Assembly (NCBI RefSeq): GCF_011617465.1
Contig: NZ_CP050153.1
Span: forward strand, 1,302,001 to 1,366,000
From: Brevibacterium pigmentatum
GTDB lineage: Bacteria > Actinomycetota > Actinomycetes > Actinomycetales > Brevibacteriaceae
Direction of reading: 5' to 3'
DNA: 64,000 nucleotides
Under the pieces are notes generated by a model. It worked only from the letters and a program-made list of their open reading frames with translations, was not told the origin of the DNA and did not search any database. A program made the position numbers and the translations under genes. The first letter of the stretch is position 1; the number at the start of each line of letters is the position of its first letter. Positions 25,083-32,714 of the stretch are shown piece after piece.

Positions 25083-26101
25083 GACTTCTCCAACAGACCG
25101 AGTGCCTGACGTGCGAGGTCTTCGACTCCTGCTCCGGCCTCTTCGGGGTCGAGATCGAGGTCGCCCATCTTTCCCGTCGCCAGTCGCGTGTACACGCCTT
25201 CGCGGATGCAGGCCAGCTTCCACATCGCGAAAGCCGAGTAGTAGCCGACATCGTGGACTTCGTGGCCGGTGGCGTCCTGGTAGTGGTCGATGAGTTCGTC
25301 CGTGGTGGGGAAGCCGTCGTCGGGTCGAGGCACCCAGATGCTGGTGTACTGGTCCGGCACAGTGAGCATGGCGATGAAATAGCCGAGGTCGGTGAGCACC
25401 TCCCCGATGGCCGTCAGCTCCCAGTCGACGACGGCGTTGACCGAACCATCGGGTGTGAAGATCATATTGTTCGGTTTGAAGTCCCCATGCGCGATTCCCA
25501 CGGGTGAGCGTGCTGGGTCGGGCATGGCCTCGCGGAGCGCATCGTGGACCTCGTGGATCATCGGGGTCTCGCGCATCGCGATCTCCTCGACCTGCCCGAT
25601 CCAGCGTCGCAGCTGGCGGTCGATGAGTCCGCCCGGCCGGCGCAGATCGGACAACCCGACGGCATCGACATCGACGGAATGGATGGCAGCCAATGCATCG
25701 ACCATGCCGAAGGCGCAATCGCAGCGGTTCTCGGCAGGGATCGACTCCCACTCGGCAGGAGTGTTGATCGGGAATCCGGGGCAGTGATCCATGAACACGA
25801 AGGGCACATCGAGGACCTCGGGGTCATCGACGATGTCGAGGACAGTCGGCACCGGCACGCTGCTGTCGTTGAGTGCGGCCATGATCCGGCCTTCACGGGC
25901 GACGTTGTGAGCACTCCCGCCCTCGTGGCCCAACGGCGGACGACGCAGAACCCAGCGGGGGCTGCCGTCGACGAGGACGGTGAACGTGAGGTTGGACCGA
26001 CCGACCGACATCACTTCGACGTCGAAATCGCTGACTCCGAATCTCTGCTCGATCCATCGGCCGATGCTGTCCGCGTCGAACCCTGCCGGTGATTCTGTCA
26101 T
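25079..26101 (-). CDS. APH/choline-kinase-like phosphotransferase (LvaA / ACAD10-kinase type)
   Basis: The 340-residue kinase has the protein-kinase-like APH fold. SNLTFTVLVDGSPRWVLRRPP forms the N-lobe nucleotide region. HGDFKPNN at 205-212 holds the catalytic Asp207 and Asn. VVDWE at 224-228 is the metal-binding Asp226. It is the first gene of a four-gene operon with an SDR, an acyl-CoA dehydrogenase and an acyl-CoA synthetase. In that setting the family phosphorylates the 4-hydroxyl of 4-hydroxyacyl-CoA (LvaA in P. putida; the kinase half of ACAD10/11). An antibiotic-resistance role is unlikely from this context. A TGAAC-N4-GTTCA operator lies 17 bases upstream. Confidence 0.85.
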   Translation of the reverse strand: MTESPAGFDADSIGRWIEQRFGVSDFDVEVMSVGRSNLTFTVLVDGSPRWVLRRPPLGHEGGSAHNVAREGRIMAALNDSSVPVPTVLDIVDDPEVLDVPFVFMDHCPGFPINTPAEWESIPAENRCDCAFGMVDALAAIHSVDVDAVGLSDLRRPGGLIDRQLRRWIGQVEEIAMRETPMIHEVHDALREAMPDPARSPVGIAHGDFKPNNMIFTPDGSVNAVVDWELTAIGEVLTDLGYFIAMLTVPDQYTSIWVPRPDDGFPTTDELIDHYQDATGHEVHDVGYYSAFAMWKLACIREGVYTRLATGKMGDLDLDPEEAGAGVEDLARQALGLLEKS

Positions 26102-26117
26102 CCTTGACCTTCCCGAG

Positions 26118-26131
26118 TGAACAATCGTTCA
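26118..26131. promoter_or_regulatory. Operator-like palindrome TGAAC-N4-GTTCA
   Basis: TGAACAATCGTTCA has perfect 5-bp arms and lies 17 bases upstream of the kinase start at 26101, within the divergent promoter region. The size suits a TetR-family repressor. A related T-x-AAC-N4-GTT-x-A element precedes the acyl-CoA dehydrogenase gene at 45548. Confidence 0.5.
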
Positions 26132-26173
26132 GTAGAGTTCACATTATTCATCCCTGACGGGGGAGTCAAGCCG

Positions 26174-26191
26174 TGAGAGTGATCACTCTCA
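26174..26191. promoter_or_regulatory. Perfect 18-bp palindrome in the divergent promoter region
   Basis: TGAGAGTGATCACTCTCA is identical to its reverse complement. It lies 85 bases upstream of the quinone-oxidoreductase start and 73 bases upstream of the kinase operon. It differs in sequence from the TGAAC palindrome, so a second regulator probably acts here. Confidence 0.55.
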
Positions 26192-26275
26192 TAGCCTCGT
26201 CGTGTGATAGAGGTGAGAAGACCGCCGACACCGGAGCCGCGGCTCTGCGTGCGTCAAAACGATAGCGAGGAATCA

Positions 26276-27247
26276 ATGAAAGCCATTCGTGTCACCGCTC
26301 TGACCGGCCCCGATGATGTGGAGCACCTTGATGTGGAGCGTCCTGTTCCGGGGCCCGGCCAGGTGCTCGTCAAGGTCGCCTACGCCGGAGTGACGTTCCC
26401 CGAAGTGCTGCAGACCCGTGGGATGTATCAGGTCAAGCATGACCTGCCCTTCACCCTGGGTTCCGAAGCCTCCGGCGTGGTTGCCGAGGTGGGTCCGGAC
26501 TCCCGCTACTCCGTCGGAGACCGGGTCGCCGCGATCACCGGAAAGGGAACCTTTGCCGAATACCTCATCGCCGGTGACGAAGCTACCGTGAAGGTCCCGG
26601 ATTCGGTCTCTCTGGCAGATGCCGCCGGTATGCCGATGAACGTGCTCACCGCTGACTTCGCACTGCGTGTGCGGGCGAATGCCCAGCCCGGGCAGAGCCT
26701 CCTCGTCCACGGTGCCGCGGGCGGGCTCGGTTCGGCCGCAGTGCAGCTGGGCCTGGCCATGGGCCTCGAGGTCGTCGCCGTCGTCTCGACCGAGGCGAAG
26801 GCCGATGCGGTGCGGGAGCTCGGTGCGACTCATGTCGTCCTCGCCGATGGGTTCAAGGATGCGACGAAGGAGCTCTATCCCAAGGGCGTCGATGTCGTCT
26901 TCGACCCCGTTGGAGGCGACCGCTTCACCGATTCGACGCGGGTGCTCGCTCCGTTCGGGCGCCTCCTCGTTCTCGGCTTCACCGCTGGTGAGATTCCCTC
27001 GATCAAGGTCAATCGTCTGCTGCTCAAGAACATCTCCGTCGACGGTGTCGCCTGGGGTGGGGCGGCCTGGGGGCACCCGAGCTATATCCACGAGCAGTGG
27101 GACGTCGTCCTCGATCACGTCTCTGCGGGCAGACTGAATCCGCGCATCCACGCGACCTACCCCCTGGCCGAGGCATCCTCGGCGATCAATGAACTCGACG
27201 GCCGCTCAGTGATGGGCAAAGTCCTCCTCGAGGTCGCGGGGGAGTAG
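26276..27247 (+). CDS. NAD(P)H:quinone oxidoreductase, zinc-free MDR family
   Basis: This 323-residue medium-chain dehydrogenase/reductase is of the QOR type. The N-terminal catalytic domain has YAGVTFPEVLQTRGMYQ and GSEASGVVAEVG, where zinc enzymes carry GHE. The Rossmann domain is marked by LLVHGAAGGLGSAAVQLG at about 135-152. No catalytic- or structural-zinc cysteines are present. The start ATG 26276 follows CGAGGAATCA. The open frame runs 24 codons further up. It is divergent from the acyl-CoA operon and may reduce an enoyl or quinone intermediate. A detoxifying role cannot be excluded. Confidence 0.85.
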   Translation: MKAIRVTALTGPDDVEHLDVERPVPGPGQVLVKVAYAGVTFPEVLQTRGMYQVKHDLPFTLGSEASGVVAEVGPDSRYSVGDRVAAITGKGTFAEYLIAGDEATVKVPDSVSLADAAGMPMNVLTADFALRVRANAQPGQSLLVHGAAGGLGSAAVQLGLAMGLEVVAVVSTEAKADAVRELGATHVVLADGFKDATKELYPKGVDVVFDPVGGDRFTDSTRVLAPFGRLLVLGFTAGEIPSIKVNRLLLKNISVDGVAWGGAAWGHPSYIHEQWDVVLDHVSAGRLNPRIHATYPLAEASSAINELDGRSVMGKVLLEVAGE

Positions 27248-27266
27248 TCTCTGACGCTCTGCGCGT

Positions 27267-27288
27267 CGGATGGCATCTGCTCCATCCG
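27267..27288. terminator. Hairpin between convergent genes
   Basis: CGGATGG (27267-27273) pairs with CCATCCG (27282-27288) around an 8-base loop, between the ends of the oxidoreductase (27247) and the NERD-helicase (27317). No T-run follows, so terminator function is plausible but unproven. Confidence 0.45.
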
Positions 27289-27316
27289 GAGCTGGAGTCG
27301 GTGACGAGCTGAGCGA

Positions 27317-28933
27317 TCAGTTGTCGTAGATCTCGTCGAAGATGCTCAGATCGCCGACGACAATGAGCTTCGTCGTCGCTCGCGACATTCCGACGTAGAG
27401 CATATCGATGGCCCGCTGTCGGTCTCTGAATCCGTTGAGACAGAGGACCACAGCGGGCCTTTCGAGTCCTTTGAAGCCGAGCACGTGGCCGTAGAAGACA
27501 TCCTCGGCGGCGAAGAATTGGTCCCAGTAGGCCGCGATTCCCTCGGTCTCGACGATCTCCTTCTGCACCGGGTGCCTGGAGCCGGTGGTCAGCAGTGCGA
27601 TCTGACCGGCGACCCAACCGGCGTCCATGAGCGCTTCGACCACGCCATCCGCTGCGGCGACTGCCGAGTCGGCGTCGACGTCCATCCATTTGATCTCCTC
27701 GCCGGGCCCGTTGCGGGCGATGGGAGGCTCGAGCGCGAGGTCGGCGATGCCGGCGACGATCTGGGCGGAGTTGCGCAGATTCTCGTCGAGCTGGATGGGG
27801 CTCATCGTGATGGGTGATTCACCCTGGCGGTCGAAGATCCGCTGGCGTTCGTCGGTGAAGACGTAGAGGGTGCCTGCCAACTGGTTGCGCAGACACGACT
27901 GCACCGCATCCCACCACAGCAGGCTGAAGTCCTGGCCTTCATCGATGACGATCGCGTCGAAGAGGCTCTTGCGTGGGCGCTCATCGGCGAGGTCCTTGAG
28001 CATCGTGGGCAGCCGCCGTTCCCAATAGTCAGAGTCGTCGTCGCTGCCCGTGGGGGCACCCCAGCTGATGGGCAGGTCGTGGAAGAGGCCGACGAACGCG
28101 GGTCTGTCTTCGTCGGGCCATTGGCTGGTGTGGAGCTGGAGGAAGCGGCCGAGTCCGCGGGAATAGCACATGAGCGCGACCTTTTTGCCCTCTTGGGTCA
28201 GCGCCTTGGCCTTGAGCAGAGCGAGATAGGTCTTGCCCGACCCGGCACCGCCGCTGATCTCGGCGCGATTCTGGTGGCGGAGGATGCGGATGAGCTTCGC
28301 CTGTTCACGGCTGAGGGCATCGGCGCGGTGGGAGATCTCGGAGGCTTTGAGTGCGAAATTCTCGACCGCTTGGTTCGTTCTGCGGAGGTTCTTCAAGACG
28401 AATTCGTGGCCGGCGGTGAGGTCGTGGCGTTCGGGGTCGAAGTCAAAGCGCAGCTGATCAGCGATCTTCGATGCCAGGGAGTCGATCTCGGTGCCATCGA
28501 CGAGTTGCCTTCTCGGCGCATCCGCCTGGTCCCAGCTTCTCGGCAGCTCCGTGTAGGGGAGGACTGCAAGATGGCTGATCGGCCCGGGAACACGGGAAAG
28601 CCGCGGGCGCAGATAGCCCACGAGGGTATGTTTGGCGATCATCGCCTGCTCGAGAGGTGGTTCGGGCAGACGGCTGCGCTTTCCTTGGGCACCGGAAGTG
28701 AACCATTTGCCGTCGACGACGTCGACGCGTCCGCCCTTGACCTCGATGACGGCGATCCCGACTCCCGGCCACAGGATGAGGAGATCGATCTCGACGTCCT
28801 TGTCGTCGCCGGTCAGCCGTTGGCCGTGGATGATCGTCACCCCGTCGGGAAGCTGACGGCGCAGCGCATTCCACACGACCTCCTCGGCGGTGGAATCGTT
28901 GAAATCAGGCTGTTCGGGAATCAACATGACCAT
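27317..28933 (-). CDS. NERD-domain nuclease fused to a superfamily 1 (UvrD/Rep-like) helicase
   Basis: The 538-residue protein begins with a NERD nuclease-related domain (about residues 12-125), with acidic/lysine residues Asp50, Glu64 and Lys66 in EIDLLILWPG...AVIEVKGG. An SF1 helicase core follows: Walker A GGAGSGKT (228-235), Walker B DEGQD (331-335), DERQRIF, LDENLRNS, GFKGLERPAV and YVGMSRAT. Several SF1 regions are shortened relative to UvrD. TAGTCT followed by six bases and ATG 28933 fits a leaderless promoter. It is a stand-alone gene. DNA repair or defence against foreign DNA are both possible, and no partner gene distinguishes them. Confidence 0.85.
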   Translation of the reverse strand: MVMLIPEQPDFNDSTAEEVVWNALRRQLPDGVTIIHGQRLTGDDKDVEIDLLILWPGVGIAVIEVKGGRVDVVDGKWFTSGAQGKRSRLPEPPLEQAMIAKHTLVGYLRPRLSRVPGPISHLAVLPYTELPRSWDQADAPRRQLVDGTEIDSLASKIADQLRFDFDPERHDLTAGHEFVLKNLRRTNQAVENFALKASEISHRADALSREQAKLIRILRHQNRAEISGGAGSGKTYLALLKAKALTQEGKKVALMCYSRGLGRFLQLHTSQWPDEDRPAFVGLFHDLPISWGAPTGSDDDSDYWERRLPTMLKDLADERPRKSLFDAIVIDEGQDFSLLWWDAVQSCLRNQLAGTLYVFTDERQRIFDRQGESPITMSPIQLDENLRNSAQIVAGIADLALEPPIARNGPGEEIKWMDVDADSAVAAADGVVEALMDAGWVAGQIALLTTGSRHPVQKEIVETEGIAAYWDQFFAAEDVFYGHVLGFKGLERPAVVLCLNGFRDRQRAIDMLYVGMSRATTKLIVVGDLSIFDEIYDN

Positions 28934-28964
28934 GGTCCGAGACTAACGCAGATACCGTCGCAGA

Positions 28965-29011
28965 AGACCGGCGACACTGCATCGGACGTTACGATGCAGT
29001 GTCGCCGGTCT
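28965..29011. terminator. Strong hairpin terminator after the MHS transporter gene
   Basis: A perfect 20-bp stem (28965-28984 with 28992-29011; arm begins AGACCGGCGACA) and 7-base loop lie 54 bases downstream of the end of the minus-strand transporter gene at 29065. The hairpin is just upstream of the NERD-helicase promoter. Confidence 0.85.
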
Positions 29012-29064
29012 GACTCCTTGGAATGGCCGTGCCTCTCAGTGGTGGTCGCCGGCGGCGGGGACGA

Positions 29065-30447
29065 TCATTTCGCGTCGTTGACGAGCTCCGATTCGTCGAG
29101 GACGACGTCCGCGCCCGTCTCCGGAAGTCCACAGCCGCGCAGCGAGGCACCGTTGGTCTCCTTCATGAAGATCGTGGCGACCAAGCCGATCGCACATGCC
29201 GCCATGACGAGGTAGGCGGGAATGATGGTGTTTCCGGTTGCGCCGATGAGTCCATCGCTGATCGACGGAGCAGTACCGCCGAACAGTGCGGTCGAGACGT
29301 TGTAGGCGATGGCGAATCCGGCGAAGCGCACAGGTCCGGGGAACATCGCCGGGAAGGTCGCGGAAATCGTGGAGATCTGCGGAATGTAGAGGATTCCGAG
29401 GACAGCGAGTCCGATGAGCGCCCACACGAAACCGTTGGCCATGAGCATGAACATCGGAATCGCCGCGACGAAGAGGCTGATGAGGGAGAAGTACCAGACA
29501 GGCTTGCGTCCGACCTTGTCCGAGAGCATTCCGCCGAAGGGGATGAGGATCATCATGAACGCCTGGGCGAGGAACATCACGGTCAGTGACGCGTTCGGGC
29601 TCATGCCGACCGGGTCCTGCAGATATGTGGGCATGTAGGACAGCAGCGTGTAGTTGACGACGTTGACCGCGACGACCATGCCGCCGAGGACGAGCAGCTG
29701 CTTCTTGTAGTTCGCGAAGAGGGTCGCGAAGACTTCCTTGACCGACTTGCCTTGATCGCTGTTGTCGAGCTCTTCGTAGACAGGGGATTCATCGAGCTGA
29801 TTGCGCAGGTAGAGACCGACGACGCCGAGGACTCCGGCGAAGATGAACGGAATCCTCCAGGCCCAGTCTGTCATCGTCTGCTCGCCCAGTCCGAGTTGCA
29901 GGAGGAGAACGAACAGCGAACCGGCGGCCATACCTGCCAGGGTGCCGAATTCGAGGAAGCTGCCGAAGAATCCGCGCCGGTTGTCAGGGGCGTATTCGGC
30001 CATGAAGGTGGCGGCACCGCCGTATTCACCGCCGGAGGAGAAGCCCTGAATGACGCGGAGCAGGACGAGGATGATGGGTGCGGCGACGCCGATGGTGTCG
30101 TAGCTGGGCAGCAGGGCGATGCAGAAGGTCGAGCCTGCCATGAGCAGGATCGTCAGCGCCAGAACGCGTTTGCGGCCGAGGCGATCGCCCATCGGTCCCC
30201 AGATGATTCCGCCGAGGGGGCGGAAGATGAAGGATACGGCGAAGGTCAGCAGCGCCATCAGCTGCGCATGCTCGCCGGGGAAGAAGTGCTGCGCGAGATA
30301 GGTGACCGAGACAGCGTAGAGACCGTAGTCGAACCATTCGGTCGCATTGCCCAGCGCCGAGGCGGCGACGGCTTTGCGCACCGTCTTGAGATCGGGCTCG
30401 GGTGGGGAAGCGGGTGATGCGGATCCTGAAGTATTGGGGATACTCAT
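29065..30447 (-). CDS. MFS transporter, metabolite:H+ symporter (MHS, ProP/ShiA-like) family
   Basis: This 460-residue, 12-helix proton symporter has the MHS hallmarks. GNATEWFDYGLYA is in helix 1. The loop 2-3 motif GPMGDRLGRKRVL is MFS motif A. RVIQGFSSGGEYGGAATFMAEYAP is in helix 4-5, followed by RRGFFGSFLEFG. A second motif-A copy GMLSDKVGRKP sits at the start of the C-terminal half. Substrates in the family include proline/betaine, shikimate, citrate, dicarboxylates and aromatics. The isolated position gives no clue which applies. A 360-base non-coding region lies upstream. Confidence 0.87.
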   Translation of the reverse strand: MSIPNTSGSASPASPPEPDLKTVRKAVAASALGNATEWFDYGLYAVSVTYLAQHFFPGEHAQLMALLTFAVSFIFRPLGGIIWGPMGDRLGRKRVLALTILLMAGSTFCIALLPSYDTIGVAAPIILVLLRVIQGFSSGGEYGGAATFMAEYAPDNRRGFFGSFLEFGTLAGMAAGSLFVLLLQLGLGEQTMTDWAWRIPFIFAGVLGVVGLYLRNQLDESPVYEELDNSDQGKSVKEVFATLFANYKKQLLVLGGMVVAVNVVNYTLLSYMPTYLQDPVGMSPNASLTVMFLAQAFMMILIPFGGMLSDKVGRKPVWYFSLISLFVAAIPMFMLMANGFVWALIGLAVLGILYIPQISTISATFPAMFPGPVRFAGFAIAYNVSTALFGGTAPSISDGLIGATGNTIIPAYLVMAACAIGLVATIFMKETNGASLRGCGLPETGADVVLDESELVNDAK

Positions 30448-30807
30448 GAATTCCTCCAGTCATGTGGACCACTGTCGAAGTGATCCATCTTTCGAACCGA
30501 AGCCACGTTACGAGCACGTGTTCAGCTTCTCAATCGAGGAATCGTGTCAAATCGTCGGCGTGTCATTAGCGAAATATTCGTCGTCGACGTGTCTGACCAG
30601 GAGGAATGCTCTGCCTATTTGGAATTTGAACGGCAAGTCTGCTTCACAGGGAACAGTGAAGTTATCGTTATCGGAAGCGTGTTGACAGAAAATTGAAACG
30701 ATGGCCGAATTTGTCTCAACCTCGTTGAGGAGTAGGATCCGCGTTCGGGTTATCCGAACCACTTCTCAATTCGGCGGCCGAACTCCTTTGGCCCCTCCGG
30801 CCACGAC
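30448..30807. other. Non-coding region, lower GC, upstream of the MHS transporter
   Basis: This 360-base gap separates the transporter start from the end of the deoR-like gene. By eye its GC content is clearly lower than that of its surroundings. It holds a GTGG-A-CCAC dyad at 30464-30472, just above the transporter's ribosome site. It also holds a CTTCAC/GTGAAG inverted repeat (30642-30647, 30656-30661) and a TTGACA hexamer at 30683. A 71-codon frame on the minus strand has no homologue I recognise and no good start. It is probably a long promoter/leader for the transporter. Confidence 0.5.
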
Positions 30808-31533
30808 TCAGCTTCGTGGGTGCTCGCTGTGCTCGTCGATCCACGTCCAGCCGAGTGGCATCGGCGCCCAAGCGGCGACCTCACGGCCGGACTTCGAACT
30901 GTCGGCGAGGACGATGACTGTTCCGGCTCGCTCGGCGATGAGCTCCTTCGTGCGGGCCTCGTCGAGACTCGGTTCGCCGAGTCCCTGCGTCGGATCGACA
31001 GCATCGGCGCCGAGGAAGGCGATGTCGACGTGGATGCGCGACAGCGCATGATCGGACAGCGCACCGGTGGTGCCGTGGGACAGGGTCGAAACTTCGCCGC
31101 CGACCATGACCACCTTGGGGCCGGCGGGATGGGCCAGGGCCAACGCGATCTCGAGGCCGCGGGTGAACACGGTGAGCTCGCTGCGGTCCCTGATCCGCTC
31201 GGCCAGGCGCACGGTCGTCGAACCGGCGTCGAGGAAGACGGTGCGCACTCCGACCTCGTCGAGCCGCTCGAGTGCCGCTGCTGCGATGGCGTCCTTCGCC
31301 TCGGCCTGCTGTTCCATCCGCTCGCCCAACGGCGGTTCGACATAGCCGGCAGCGGCGGCGCCGCCGATGGTGCGGATGATCTCTCCGTCTGCGGCCAGCT
31401 CGCGCAGGTCGCGGCGAATAGTCGATTCCGAGGTCTCGAGTTCCCCGGCCAATCGGGGGATGCTCCATGAGCCGGTCTTGAGCAGACCGAGAATGGTGTC
31501 ACGCCGCTTCTGGGTCCCCGATCGGATCGCCAT
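30808..31533 (-). CDS. DeoR/GlpR-family transcriptional regulator
   Basis: This 241-residue sugar-phosphate-responsive repressor has an N-terminal DeoR HTH (residues about 7-60, with LAGELETSESTIRRDLRELAADGEI) and a C-terminal DeoRC sensor domain (VFLDAGSTTVRLAERI, GALSDHALSRIHVDIAFLGADAVD, VIVLADSSKSG). ATG 31533 is preferred, preceded by GAGGGAG; the frame is open eight codons further. It is the last gene of the GntP-DUF1537 kinase-PdxA2 operon. Such regulators typically sense the phosphorylated intermediate of their own pathway, here perhaps a tetronate 4-phosphate. Confidence 0.88.
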   Translation of the reverse strand: MAIRSGTQKRRDTILGLLKTGSWSIPRLAGELETSESTIRRDLRELAADGEIIRTIGGAAAAGYVEPPLGERMEQQAEAKDAIAAAALERLDEVGVRTVFLDAGSTTVRLAERIRDRSELTVFTRGLEIALALAHPAGPKVVMVGGEVSTLSHGTTGALSDHALSRIHVDIAFLGADAVDPTQGLGEPSLDEARTKELIAERAGTVIVLADSSKSGREVAAWAPMPLGWTWIDEHSEHPRS

Positions 31534-31602
31534 CTGTCTCCCTCTCGTCGTCCGCACCTCCGACCGCAGCGGAATCGCCGCGGTCGGACATGCGTCTTCA
31601 GC

Positions 31603-32649
31603 CTACTTCGGCAGGTACTCCGCACGGATGCCGTCGACGAACGGTGCGTAGCCGATAGCAGCGCGGTAGGCCGAGCGCATGGTGCCCGCGTCGGCGATGC
31701 CCTGTCCGGCGATGTCGAAGGCAGTGCCGTGATCGACGGAGGTGCGCAGGATCGGCAGGCCGACGGTGACGGAGATGGTGCCGTCGAAGTCGAAGGTCTT
31801 CGACGCGATGTGCCCCTGATCGTGGTACTGCGAGAGGATGCCGTCATAGCGGCCAGTCAGTCCCTGGTGGAAGACGGAGTCGGCCGGGATCGGCCCGGCG
31901 ACCTCGAAGGCGCCTGCGGCATTGACCTTCTTAACGGCCGGGCGGAGGATCTCGATCTCCTCGTCACCGAAGGCGCCGTTCTCACCACCGTGCGGATTGA
32001 GCGCCGCGACGGCCAACCTCGGCGAAGAAACTCCGTAGAGCTGGAGGGCGCGGTGGGCACGTTCGATGGAATCGACCTGGGTGTCGATGGTGAGGGCATC
32101 GAGGGCCTTGCGCAGGGACATGTGGCGGGTGGCGAAGAAGATCTGGAGTTTGTGGTCGGGAACCTTCGTGTTCTCGACGACGAACATCGTGTCCTGCTTC
32201 GTCACTCCGGTCAGCTCACCGAGCATCTCGGTGTGCCCGAGGTGCTGCGAACCGGATTTCCACACGGCTTCCTTGTTGATGGGGCCGGTGACGATGCCGG
32301 CGACCTTCTCGGCCATGGCCGCCTGGGTGGCGATCTCGATCGCGGCCACCGAGGCCTTGCCCGCGCGGGCATCGACGACGCCCCAGTCGGGCAGATCGTC
32401 GCCGAGGATGCCGATGTCGAAGACGTCGATGACGCCTTCGCCTGCCGAAGGCGTCGACCAATCGGAGATGGCGCGCAGCTCGACATCGAGTCCGAGGACG
32501 TCGACGGCACGTTTCATCACGGCCAGATCCGCCACGGCGATCCCGTGCTGGTCGTCTCTGCCCGCGAATTCCGCGAGCACGGTGGCGGTGATCTCCGGTC
32601 CGATGCCGACGGGATCGCCCACGGTCACGGCGAGTGCTGGTGCTGTCAT
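31603..32649 (-). CDS. pdxA2: PdxA2-type 4-phospho-tetronate dehydrogenase (PdxA family)
   Basis: The 348-residue NAD-dependent oxidative decarboxylase is of the PdxA family. Next to a DUF1537 kinase its role is expected to be oxidation and decarboxylation of D-threonate or D-erythronate 4-phosphate to dihydroxyacetone phosphate and CO2, not pyridoxal synthesis. Visible motifs are VGDPVGIGPEI near the N-terminus, TGPINKEAVW, GHTEMLGELTG, ALNPHGGENGAFGDEE, and YHDQGHIASK with metal-binding histidine. The start is ATG 32649 with GAGGAAACAGCA upstream. The frame runs 37 codons further but lacks support. It lies 65 bases after the kinase gene. Confidence 0.88.
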   Translation of the reverse strand: MTAPALAVTVGDPVGIGPEITATVLAEFAGRDDQHGIAVADLAVMKRAVDVLGLDVELRAISDWSTPSAGEGVIDVFDIGILGDDLPDWGVVDARAGKASVAAIEIATQAAMAEKVAGIVTGPINKEAVWKSGSQHLGHTEMLGELTGVTKQDTMFVVENTKVPDHKLQIFFATRHMSLRKALDALTIDTQVDSIERAHRALQLYGVSSPRLAVAALNPHGGENGAFGDEEIEILRPAVKKVNAAGAFEVAGPIPADSVFHQGLTGRYDGILSQYHDQGHIASKTFDFDGTISVTVGLPILRTSVDHGTAFDIAGQGIADAGTMRSAYRAAIGYAPFVDGIRAEYLPK

Positions 32650-32714
32650 TGCTGTTTCCTCAGATGGTTCGGGTGATTGTCGGACGATGGGGTGCGAGGT
32701 TCGTCGTGCACGAT

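Noticed and set aside
25079..26101. Aminoglycoside-resistance phosphotransferase
   Set aside because: The APH fold is shared with many metabolic kinases, and the operon (SDR, acyl-CoA dehydrogenase, acyl-CoA synthetase) points to acyl-CoA metabolism instead.
30547..30762. A 71-codon minus-strand frame in the lower-GC gap before the MHS transporter
   Set aside because: It has no recognised homologue, starts with GTG without a ribosome site and lies in atypical composition DNA. It is treated as non-coding.
31603..32649. Pyridoxal-phosphate biosynthesis PdxA
   Set aside because: Linkage to a DUF1537 kinase, a GntP permease and a DeoR regulator fits the PdxA2 sugar-acid branch. Actinobacteria also usually make PLP by PdxST.
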